Shown piece after piece: positions 1 through 8,300 of a DNA stretch of 64,000 nucleotides. This DNA comes from Sphingosinicella sp. LHD-64 (GTDB lineage: Bacteria; Pseudomonadota; Alphaproteobacteria; Sphingomonadales; Sphingomonadaceae). Both the position numbers and the translations under genes were made by a program. The notes under the pieces are model-generated. The model searched no databases. It saw only the letters and a list, made by a program, of their open reading frames with translations, and was not told the origin of the DNA. The DNA lies in the NCBI RefSeq assembly GCF_031157375.1, contig NZ_JAVIFV010000001.1, positions 62,001-126,000 on the forward strand, read 5' to 3'. Positions within the stretch are counted from its first letter, which is position 1; each line of letters opens with the position of its first letter.

Positions 1-2
1 CC

Positions 3-1022
3 GAAGAGATGCGTCTGCCGCTCGTCATCCTCGCCACCATGGCCACGGTGATCGCCAGCCAGGCGGTCATCTCCGGCGCCTTCTCGGTGACGCAGCAGGC
101 GATGCATCTCGGCTTCATCCCGCGCCTCAGAATCCGCCACACCAGCGAGGCGGCGATGGGCCAGATCTACATTCCGGTGATCAACTGGGCGCTGATGGTC
201 GCGGTCATCATGCTCGTCCTCTTCTTCCAGACGTCGAGCAACCTCGCCGCGGCCTATGGCATCGCGGTGACCGGTGCGATGTTCATCGACACCTGCCTGC
301 TCGCCGTCGTCCTCTTCCATCTGTGGAAGTGGAAGCCCTGGCTCGCGATCCCCGTGCTGGCGCTCTTCTTCCTGGTCGACATCGCCTATTTCGCGGCGAA
401 CCTCACCAAGGTGCCGGACGGCGGCTGGTTCCCGCTGCTGATCGGCCTCTTCTGCTTCACCCTGCTCACCACCTGGGCGCGCGGACGCAAGCTGATGATC
501 CAGCGGATGAACGAGGCGGCGATGCCGGCCTCGATCTTCATCAAGTCCGCCGCCGGCAGCGCGACCCGCGTGCCGGGCACGGCGGTCTTCATGACGACCT
601 CACCGGACGGCATCCCGCACGCGCTCCTCCACAACCTCAAGCACAACAAGGTGCTGCACGAGCGGGTGATGCTGCTCACCGTCCGGATCGAGGACGTGCC
701 CTATGTCGAGGAGAAGAAGCGCTTCGAGCTCACCAACCTGGGCACTGGCTTCTACCGCCTCATCATCCGCTACGGCTTCATGCAGGAAACCGACGTGCCG
801 GCGGCGCTGGTCCGGGTCGAAAGCTGCGGCCCCGAGTTCAAGATGATGGACACGAGCTTCTTCCTCGCGCGTCAGACCCTGCTCGCGTCGGATCGGCCGG
901 GCATGGCGATCTGGCGCGAGAAATTGTTCGCCTGGATGCTGCGCAACGCCGAAAGCGCGATGGAGTTCTTCAAGCTGCCGCCGAACCGCGTCGTCGAGCT
1001 GGGCTCCCAGGTGGAGATTTGA
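3..1022 (+). CDS. kup: Kup-type potassium uptake protein, C-terminal part
   Basis: This is the 3' end of a proton-coupled potassium importer of the inner membrane; the reading frame is open to the window edge, so the real start lies upstream. About 339 residues are visible, against roughly 630 for the family. The fragment begins in the last transmembrane segments (visible motif [15 protein letters not shown], typical of Kup), followed by hydrophobic helices to about residue 165, then the long soluble C-terminal domain. No truncation or frameshift is visible in this part. The next gene starts 10 bp downstream, so they may be cotranscribed. Family assignment is firm; the specific substrate is known only from the family. 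Confidence 0.95.
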   Translation, partial: EEMRLPLVILATMATVIASQAVISGAFSVTQQAMHLGFIPRLRIRHTSEAAMGQIYIPVINWALMVAVIMLVLFFQTSSNLAAAYGIAVTGAMFIDTCLLAVVLFHLWKWKPWLAIPVLALFFLVDIAYFAANLTKVPDGGWFPLLIGLFCFTLLTTWARGRKLMIQRMNEAAMPASIFIKSAAGSATRVPGTAVFMTTSPDGIPHALLHNLKHNKVLHERVMLLTVRIEDVPYVEEKKRFELTNLGTGFYRLIIRYGFMQETDVPAALVRVESCGPEFKMMDTSFFLARQTLLASDRPGMAIWREKLFAWMLRNAESAMEFFKLPPNRVVELGSQVEI

Positions 1023-1032
1023 GGGTCGGGAT

Positions 1033-1536
1033 TTGACCGGGCCGCTCATCGTCACCGCCTTGTTCGCCCCGGGAGATGACGGCTGGCTCCAGGAGCTGCG
1101 GCGCACCCATTATCCGCCCGGGCTGAACCGGGTCGCCGCGCACCTCACCCTGTTCCGCCATCTGCCGCCGAGCCTCGAAGCCGAGCTCTCGGCCCGCCTT
1201 GCCGCCGCCACGAACGCGCCTCCGCCTGAAGCGGAGATTGCCGGTATCATGGATCTGGGAGAGGGGACGGCGTTGCGCGTCGAGAGCCCTGACCTCGCCG
1301 GCATCCGCACGTCGCTCGCCGAGGCCCTTCACGGCCTCCTGACGCCGCAGGACCAGACGCCCTTCGACGCCCACATTACGATCCAGAACAAGGTGCCGCC
1401 TCGGGATGCGCGCCGGCTCCAGCAGCACTTGCGCACCACTTTCATACCGCGCCCGCTTCGCATCCGGGCGCTCGCCTCCTGGCGCTATCAGGGCGGTCCC
1501 TGGGAGCCGCTCAAGACCCACCCGTTCCGGCGCTAG
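1033..1536 (+). CDS. 2'-5' RNA ligase / 2H phosphoesterase superfamily protein
   Basis: The 167-residue product has the two HxTx signatures of the 2H phosphoesterase fold: HLTL about residue 36 and HITI about residue 115. Members hydrolyse or ligate 2',5'- or cyclic phosphodiesters in RNA or nucleotides; the substrate here cannot be deduced. The start is a TTG codon just 10 bp after the kup stop, the first start in this frame that keeps the whole fold. The gene converges on the DUF3775 gene and the two stop codons overlap by 4 bp. Confidence 0.8.
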   Translation: MTGPLIVTALFAPGDDGWLQELRRTHYPPGLNRVAAHLTLFRHLPPSLEAELSARLAAATNAPPPEAEIAGIMDLGEGTALRVESPDLAGIRTSLAEALHGLLTPQDQTPFDAHITIQNKVPPRDARRLQQHLRTTFIPRPLRIRALASWRYQGGPWEPLKTHPFRR

Positions 1537-1955
1537 TCGAGCTGCCCGATTCCCTCGCAGCTATAGTCGAATGCGGCGAGCCCGGCGTCGAGATAGCCGG
1601 CCAGCAACGGCATGTCGTTGAGTTCGTCCATCCGCTCCCCCGCATCCATGTCGCTCGCCTCCTCGAAGGCCTCGTCCCATTCGCTGGCGTCATAGGTGCC
1701 GCGGCCGATCCAGGCGAGCGCGAGCACTTCGGCGAGCTGGTCGTCGGCGAGGTCGTCGAGCACCGCCTGGACCTCCTCCTCCACGCTGTCGTTCACCTCG
1801 TCCTCGAGGACTGACATCGCCTCGCCATCTTCGTCGTCGATATCGTCGACATCTTCGGGATCCTCGTCCGGATCCTGTGCCGGCATTTGCGCCTCCAGCT
1901 CGCGGGCGCGGAGGATCAGGCGGCAAAGGGTTTCGAGAGGGGTCAGCAACTCCAT
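1533..1955 (-). CDS. DUF3775 family protein
   Basis: A 140-residue, very acidic protein. The middle (about residues 27-65) is an Asp/Glu-rich stretch; after it comes the conserved-looking core with the motif ALAWIGRGTYDASEWDEA, which I recognise as DUF3775. No signal peptide, membrane segment or catalytic motif is visible, and no function is known for the family. The gene is monocistronic, convergent with the phosphoesterase gene, and divergent from the tRNA gene. Confidence 0.75.
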   Translation of the reverse strand: MELLTPLETLCRLILRARELEAQMPAQDPDEDPEDVDDIDDEDGEAMSVLEDEVNDSVEEEVQAVLDDLADDQLAEVLALAWIGRGTYDASEWDEAFEEASDMDAGERMDELNDMPLLAGYLDAGLAAFDYSCEGIGQLD

Positions 1956-2060
1956 GGCGCGTCTCCATGTCTACCCGATGCGAAACTCGGCGCCGCGCGC
2001 CGGGTTCCTGTGGTTCGGCGCGAGACCGCAAGGCTTGAAATTTCTTGCCCTGTGCTCCAG

Positions 2061-2089
2061 TTGACCAGCGTGCCCGCGCTTCCTATAGC
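2061..2089 (+). promoter_or_regulatory. Sigma-70 type promoter for tRNA-Met
   Basis: TTGACC (2061-2066) and TATAGC (2084-2089) are separated by exactly 17 bp. Transcription would start about 2096, giving a leader of some 35 nt before the tRNA. It is the clearest housekeeping-type promoter in the window. Confidence 0.7.
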
Positions 2090-2130
2090 GCCGCGACGTC
2101 TTGCCGGGACATACGGCATGCATAGGACGG

Positions 2131-2207
2131 GGCGGAGTAGCTCAGCTGGTTAGAGCAGCGGAATCATAATCCGCGTGTCGGGGGTTCAAGTCCCTCCTCC
2201 GCTACCA
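2131..2207 (+). tRNA. tRNA-Met (anticodon CAT)
   Basis: A complete cloverleaf can be folded: 7-bp acceptor stem (with a G-U first pair), D arm, anticodon stem GCGGA/TCCGC with the loop ATCATAA (CAT at 2165-2167), a GTGTC variable loop, T arm with TTCAAGT, and an encoded CCA. The overall sequence resembles elongator tRNA-Met of alphaproteobacteria; a CAT anticodon could also be tRNA-Ile2 modified with lysidine, which I think less likely. It is not an initiator, because the first acceptor base is paired (G-U). Confidence 0.93.
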
Positions 2208-2471
2208 CCCCGCGAACTGTTTTCGCTACCGCCTAGATCTCGTGCATCCCGTGCGCCATTGCGTCGATCGGGCAAGCATTTGATTGCGCTGATTACAGTC
2301 GTATGTACCCGCATGACTTGGTTCGCGGCGAGCCGAGCCAGATCCGGGACCAACTCGGCAGTCTTTCACTCCCTATGGTTCCAACCGTTCATCTCTCCGG
2401 GCCTATTCTTCCGCGATGCATGGCGTGCGCCGGGGGGAACCGGAACCGCCGACTGGGATGAGGGTCATCGG
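2208..2471. other. Intergenic stretch, no gene seen
   Basis: 264 bp between the tRNA and the beta-lactamase-like gene. It starts directly after the tRNA CCA and holds neither a convincing terminator nor a conserved ORF; it presumably includes the promoter of the downstream gene, but I cannot place it. Confidence 0.4.
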
Positions 2472-3410
2472 ATGCGGTTTTTCGGTTTGCTTGCCTGGCT
2501 GCTTGTCGTTTTCGCCCGGCCCGCTTTGGCCGAGGTGCCACCGGCGCTGCAGCCGCTCGAGCAGCGCCTCGCCGTGCTGGCGACGGAGAATCCGGGGGAA
2601 TTCGGCATCGCCGCGCTGGACCTCGAAACCGGGGCCGTGGTGAGCTTCAACGGTGACCGGCCCTTTCCGATGGCGAGCACGATGAAGATCGCCGTCGCGG
2701 CGGCCTATCTGTCGGAGGTCGATGCCGGGCGCCGCCGCCTTGACGATCCGATCGCCGGCACCACCGCAACTATGCTCCTCGATGCGATGATCACACGCAG
2801 CGACAATCGCGCAACCGACCTGCTGCTCGCCGCGCTCGGCGGACCGGCGGTGGTCGACGGATGGCTGCGCAGGCACCGGCTGGACGGGATCAGGGTCGAC
2901 CGCACGATCGCGCAGCTCCTCGGTGACCGCCGGGATCTGAGGGACATCCGGGATTCGAGCACGCCGACGGCGATGCTCGATCTGCTTCGCCTGATCGACT
3001 CCGGCGATGCGCTGACCCCGGCGAGCCGTTCGCTGCTGCTGGACATGATGCGGCGCTGCGCCACCGGGTCGAACCGCATCCGCGACCTGCTTCCACCGGG
3101 GGTCAGAGTGGAGCACAAGACAGGGACGCTCTCGGGCTATACCGGCGACGTCGGATTCCTGACGCTGCCCGACGGCCGGCGGATCGCCGTCGTGTTCTTC
3201 GCCCGGGGCGGATCGAACCGGCCCGCGGTCATTTCCACGGCGGCGCGCGCCATCTACGATGCTTTCGGTACCCGGGGGCTCGCGGGGCAGCTCGGCGGAC
3301 GTGTCGTCCAGGCCGTTTCGGGTCCGGCTGGCGCCGCCGGCCTTCCACAGAGCGGACCGCCTTCCGCGACCTGCATGCTGGGGGGAAGGGCGGTCCAGGC
3401 GCAGTGCTGA
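2472..3410 (+). CDS. Class A beta-lactamase-like serine hydrolase, lacks omega-loop Glu
   Basis: A 312-residue exported protein (signal peptide residues 1-20, ending ALA). It has the active-site SxxK as STMK (S69-K72), SDN (110-112) and KTG (216-218), so it belongs to the class A beta-lactamase/DD-peptidase fold (beta-lactamase2). The omega loop keeps a VDR start and the following STPTAM, but where class A enzymes have Glu166 and Asn170 this protein reads TIAQLL, so the deacylating glutamate is missing. It may be a DD-peptidase or a poorly turning-over hydrolase rather than a true resistance enzyme. The C-terminal tail after about residue 275 is longer than usual. The start chosen is the ATG that gives the signal peptide. 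Confidence 0.85.
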   Translation: MRFFGLLAWLLVVFARPALAEVPPALQPLEQRLAVLATENPGEFGIAALDLETGAVVSFNGDRPFPMASTMKIAVAAAYLSEVDAGRRRLDDPIAGTTATMLLDAMITRSDNRATDLLLAALGGPAVVDGWLRRHRLDGIRVDRTIAQLLGDRRDLRDIRDSSTPTAMLDLLRLIDSGDALTPASRSLLLDMMRRCATGSNRIRDLLPPGVRVEHKTGTLSGYTGDVGFLTLPDGRRIAVVFFARGGSNRPAVISTAARAIYDAFGTRGLAGQLGGRVVQAVSGPAGAAGLPQSGPPSATCMLGGRAVQAQC

Positions 3411-3650
3411 GGGGGCGTCCACGCGCACGGCCCTCGCCTCGACGCTGATCCGCCGGTGGGCACAATCCGTTTCGGATGCGGGAGCCCGGCCGACTCCGCA
3501 GCGGGCAGCCGATGCTGTTGTCGGCGAAAAGTCGGAGTATTTGACCTAAGCCTATGGATTGACTAGCCGGTCGGCTGCCCGGCCGATCCGCCGACCCGTT
3601 GTCTGCGCGAATCACGCGCGTCGGACCGAGGCCGGATATGGCGAGGCGAG
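3411..3650. other. Intergenic stretch before response regulator
   Basis: 240 bp with no recognisable gene. It likely contains the promoter of the response regulator, but no convincing -35/-10 pair stands out. Confidence 0.35.
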
Positions 3651-4376
3651 ATGCGTATAATTCTCCTCGAGAACGATACAGGTTTCCACACGTCGCTCGG
3701 CGAACGGCTGCGCAGCCAGGGGCTCGCGGTCGACCTGGCCCGATCGGTCTTCGATTTCTATCGCGAGATGGCGGTGGACGGATACGACGTCGCCGTCATT
3801 GACGTCGATCTCCCCTGCGACAGCGGCCTGGATGTGGTCTCCCGGCTTCGCAGGAAAGACGGCATCGGAATCGTGCTGCTGACCGACCGGGACGCGCCCG
3901 GCGACCGGATCGAAGGCTACCGGAGAGGCGCGGACCTGTGTTTCGCAAAGCCGGTCGACGGCGCCGAACTGGCGGCAGCGCTGAACAGTCTCTCCCGGCG
4001 CCTGGGGCACGCGAACGTGGGCGAACGGGACACGGTGCGATCCACCATGCCATGGCGCCTCGATCCGGACCGGTGGATGCTGGAGGCCCCGAACGGCAAA
4101 TCGGTCAAGCTCAGCACCGCGGAGATGACGGTCGTACGGCGGCTGATCGAGCAGCCCGGGACGGTCGCCTCACGCGGCGAGCTTCGCGCTGCGCTCGGCT
4201 ACGGCCAGGACCGGAACGACGACCAGAAGCTCGACGCCCTGATCAGCAGGCTGAGGCGCAAGATCGAGCGGCAGGCCGGCTGTCCGGCGCCCGTGCAGAC
4301 TCTGCATGGCCGCGGTCACCTCTTCTCCGACGCGATTCGCGTCGAAGTGCGTCTCGCGGCCCGGCGTCCGCTCTAG
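3651..4376 (+). CDS. OmpR-family response regulator, orphan
   Basis: A 241-residue two-component response regulator. The receiver domain (about 1-115) has the acidic pocket E7/D9, phosphoacceptor D51 in AVIDVDLP, T78 and K100 (CFAKP). A winged-helix DNA-binding domain follows (about 130-235) with the recognition region ISRLRRKIE. No histidine kinase is adjacent, so it is an orphan here. Downstream lies an AT-rich intergenic region and then the secreted protein/autotransporter cluster, making that cluster a plausible but unproven target. It shows no frameshift. Confidence 0.9.
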   Translation: MRIILLENDTGFHTSLGERLRSQGLAVDLARSVFDFYREMAVDGYDVAVIDVDLPCDSGLDVVSRLRRKDGIGIVLLTDRDAPGDRIEGYRRGADLCFAKPVDGAELAAALNSLSRRLGHANVGERDTVRSTMPWRLDPDRWMLEAPNGKSVKLSTAEMTVVRRLIEQPGTVASRGELRAALGYGQDRNDDQKLDALISRLRRKIERQAGCPAPVQTLHGRGHLFSDAIRVEVRLAARRPL

Positions 4377-4429
4377 CCGGCACGGGTCAACCTCTCCGGA
4401 ACGCATCGCCATCCCGCAGATGAACAGAA

Positions 4430-4556
4430 ATCTGACGACTTTGAAGGGGAAAGTCAGCCCCAAATTATAGTTAACCGTCAACATTTAGATCGATACCGAA
4501 ATAGTACGAATACTGTATTGATATACTTGTAATATTTGCTAGCCATTCTCTCTGCA
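4430..4556. promoter_or_regulatory. AT-rich control region upstream of adhesin cluster
   Basis: Between the response regulator and the secreted-protein gene the sequence becomes strongly AT-rich (for example around 4464-4475 and 4510-4542, with several TATT/ATAT runs) in otherwise GC-rich DNA. A short hairpin, CCTGGC-CTCGG-GCCAGG, lies just before the AGGGAGAAGGGGGG ribosome-binding stretch of the gene at 4627. I infer promoter and regulator-binding sites here; no single -35/-10 pair is compelling. Confidence 0.5.
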
Positions 4557-4626
4557 GAAGGGGGTGGGATTATCCCTCTTTTCATTTCGTTGCCTGGCCT
4601 CGGGCCAGGGAGAAGGGGGGCTTCGG

Positions 4627-5205
4627 ATGTTCAGACCACGGCTGCAGAGGGAAGACGGCAGGCGTCACCGACACCGCTGTCAATTCGCCCATCTGGCCCT
4701 GCTGGCTGCGCTGGCCGCTGCCAATGGACAAGCCATAGCGCAATCGGCGCCACCTGCGCCGCCGGCCGATACATTCCGGCAACAGGCCGATCAGCTGGGC
4801 GTGCGCCGCTGCGCCAACCTGCTTTCGGCGCTCGGGCAGACCGTGGCCTACGGCTCGACCTACACCGTCCACACGCAGGCGGAGCCCGCAGCGCCCGATG
4901 CGCACGGCGTGCAGGGCGTGGTCGGGATGACCTACGACACGCCCGGCTACAGCGGTCCGGCGGCCGGCATCGTCCTCGCCGCGCCGGTCGGCGAGGGGTG
5001 CGAGGGGCAGGTGGTGCGCGTCGCGCCCTACCAGCGCGCCTGCCCGGATGTGGTCGCCCTGCTGCCGGCGGGCAGCGTCCAGGCCGGCATGCTCTCGGGC
5101 GTGCCGCTCTATACACTCGGCGGCAATCAGGGGCAGGCGCTTCTCGTCGCCAGCGGCGGCGCCTGTGTGGTGGTGACGGTCGCGCAAGGCAAGGACGTCC
5201 GGTGA
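4627..5205 (+). CDS. Secreted protein of unknown function
   Basis: A 192-residue protein with an N-terminal export signal (positive start, hydrophobic core LALLAALAAA, cleavage near AIAQS at about residue 39). The mature part has four cysteines, consistent with two disulfides in the periplasm or outside. I do not recognise a family. The ATG at 4627 is preferred over an in-frame start at 4564 because a purine-rich AAGGGGGG lies 6 nt upstream. It sits directly before the autotransporter gene and may belong to the same transcript. Confidence 0.6.
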   Translation: MFRPRLQREDGRRHRHRCQFAHLALLAALAAANGQAIAQSAPPAPPADTFRQQADQLGVRRCANLLSALGQTVAYGSTYTVHTQAEPAAPDAHGVQGVVGMTYDTPGYSGPAAGIVLAAPVGEGCEGQVVRVAPYQRACPDVVALLPAGSVQAGMLSGVPLYTLGGNQGQALLVASGGACVVVTVAQGKDVR

Positions 5206-5370
5206 GGCCGGGAGGGGGCGGGGATGAGCGGATGTTCATCGGGCTCCCTCGAACTGAATTTCGATCTCCTGGTGGTGGAGTGCTCTCGCGCATCCGCGGG
5301 CGAGGGCGTGTGTCTATTCGCTCGCGATCGGCTGAAGGCGCCGTGGCGAGTTTTGAAAGAGGAATGTGCC

Positions 5371-8300
5371 ATGTTCGCAGTTGAGTCCGCTTCGCAAAAA
5401 GCTCGCCGCGCCGGCCTCGCCGGCAACTGGATCGTCGGCGCAGAGGGGGCAAGCTGGTCGCAGCGGCGCCGGCTGATGGCCGTGCTCCGCCGTGCGCACC
5501 GTGTGCTTGGCATCGACCGCAAGAATCTGGGTGTCGGATCGCTGGGCTTCGGCGGCAGCGCCCGCTCGGTGCTGCTGTCGTCGGCGAGCCCGTCGAGTAT
5601 GATCGGCGGCCTCGCCGCCATCGCCGCGTTTGGAATGGCCGCGCCCGCGCAAGCGCAATACGCCGCTGGCAACGGCACGGCGTCGGGGCCCCAGAGCATT
5701 GCGATCGGAACCACCGGCACCACCGCCACGGCGAGCGGCCAGCGCGGTGTCGCGATCGGAAGCACCGCAACGGCGGGCGGACTCGATTCCGTGGCCCACG
5801 GCACCGCCGCCAACGCAGGCGCCCAGAACGCCGTCGCCATCGGTTTCCAGTCGGTTGCGTCCGCGTTGAACTCCATCAATATTGGCGCGCGCACGGTCCC
5901 GAACACGGGCGCACTTGCGGCTGGGGCCATCGCCCTCGGTACGGATGTGGTGGCATCTCAAGAGCGGTCCATCACGATCGGGGTATTGAGCAGCGCAACG
6001 GGTACGGGCGCCACGGCGATGGGTAACCAAGCCAGAGCCTGGGGCAACCAGTCCATTGCATTCGGTTTAGGCGCACAAGCAGGCGTTCAGGCCAACACGG
6101 CCGTGCCCAACAGCATCGCGATCGGCACCAATTCACGTTCTGGCGCCAATTCCGCCGTCGCGATCGGCACCGCGGCGAACGCATCGGTGGACAATGCCGT
6201 TGCGGTGGGGAATGGCGCCGCTTCGTCGGCACAATATGCAGTGGCTCTTGGCCTGAACGCGGCGGCCTCGGGCGGCGGCGGCGCGGTGGCGATCGGCCAG
6301 ACAGCGATCTCAAGCGGCATCAACACAATTGCGATCGGTGTCCAGGCCAGCGCCACTGGCGGCGGTGGCGATATGGCCCTTGGCACCTTCTCCAGCGCCA
6401 CGGGAGGGAATTCCACTGCGGTCGGTGTCAGCTCCTCGGCCAGCGGCAGCCGTTCGTTCGCCGGCGGCCGCATTGCCAACGCCGCGGGCGCCGATTCTGC
6501 CGCCGTTGGTTTCAACTCCAGCGCGGCGGGGGCCAGCTCGGCGGCGTTCGGCGCTCTCGCCAATGCTTCGGCCGACTTCGCGCTGGCCTTGGGCAATGGG
6601 GCCGTATCGAGCGGAATCGGCTCGGTTGCGACAGGTTCGGGAGCCCAGAGCACGGGCGTCTCCTCCGTGGCGCTCGGCAACAACGCCACCGCGACGGCCG
6701 ACAATGCCGTCGCCGTCGGCCTGGGCACGGTCGCCAATTCCGCCGACGCCGTCGCCATCGGCACCGGCTCGACCGCGACCGGCGGCCGCGCGGTCGCGGT
6801 CGGCGCGGGCAACCTCGCCAGCGGCAACGGCGCGGTGGCGATCGGCGATCCCAACACCGCGACCGGCAACGGCGCGGTGGCGCAGGGCCTGGACAACACC
6901 GCGACCGGCAACGGATCGATCGCGATCGGCAACACCAATTTCGTCGGCGGCGGCGGGCAGGCGGTGAGCACGCCCGGAACGCCCGCTCAGGGCGCGGTCG
7001 GCATCGGCTACCAGAACCGGGTGACCGGCCAGGGCGCCGTGGCGCTGGGCAGCACCAGCAGTGCACTAGCGGCCGGCGCCCTCGCGTTCGGCGATACGGC
7101 GGTCGCCAACACCGACCAGAGCATCGCGATCGGCTCCAATTCGAGCGCGACGGGGGGAAGCGCCATCGCCATCGGGCGGGTCAGCGTCGCGAACGGGACC
7201 AATGCATCGGCATTCGGCGCCGGCGCCACCGCGAACGCCAACAGCGCGCTGGCACTCGGAAACTCGGCCGCCGCCAATAATTTCGGCGACGTGGCGCTCG
7301 GCTCGGGCTCGACCACCACAGCGGCGGTGCAGACCGCCGGCACGACGATCAACGGCACCAACTACAGCTTCGCCGGCACCACACCGACCAGCACGGTGAG
7401 CGTCGGCGCCGCAGGAACCGAGCGCACCATCACCAATGTCGCAGCCGGCCGGATCAGCAACAGCTCGACAGACGCGATCAACGGCTCGCAGCTCTTCGCG
7501 ACCAACCAGGCGGTGGACAGCCTGGGCACGCAGGTGACGCAGAACACCACCGACATCACCAATCTCGAGGCGAGCGCGATCCATTATCTCAGCGTCAACG
7601 ACGGCGGCACGACACAGGGCAATTTCAACAACAACGGCGCGACCGGGACGAATTCGATCGCCATGGGCGTGAATGCGGCTTCGCAGACGGCGGACAGTGT
7701 CGCCATCGGCAATGGTGCCTTCAATCAAGCCTCCGGTGCCGACCGGGCCGCGGTTGCGATTGGTGTTTTGGCGCGCACCGCCCAGACCGGCTCGACAGCG
7801 GTCGGTGGCCAGGCCGCCGCGCTTGGCGTCAACTCGATCGCGCTCGGCGCGTTTGCGTCGGGAACCACCTCCTACGCCATCGCCATCGGCGGCGGGCCAT
7901 CGGCAGGAAATGCCGCCAACGCAACGGGCATCGGGTCCATCGCCATCGGCGGCGGTGGCGGAACCACGCCCACCGGTCTTCCAGCCTCCGCAACCGCAGC
8001 GCGCGCCATCGCCATCGGCCAGAACACGGTCGCTGCGTTCCAGAGCTCGGTTGCCCTGGGCAGCAGGTCTGTGGTCGGAAGCGCATCGTCGCTGGCCATC
8101 GGCGACACCGCCACCACGGGCGCGACGGGCCGGAACGTCGCCATCGGCAATCTGAGCACCGCCGATTCCGCCACGGCCGCCGGCGGCGCGGTGGCGATCG
8201 GACGCTCCAACACCGCCTTCGGCGACGGCGCGGTGTCGATCGGCGATCCGAGCTTTGCCAGCGGCACCGGGGCCTTCACCGGCGGCGCGGACAACATTGC

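Noticed and set aside
9-1022. Treating the ATG at 9 as the start of the Kup gene
   Set aside because: The frame is open to the window edge and the protein lacks the N-terminal half of the family, so this Met is internal.
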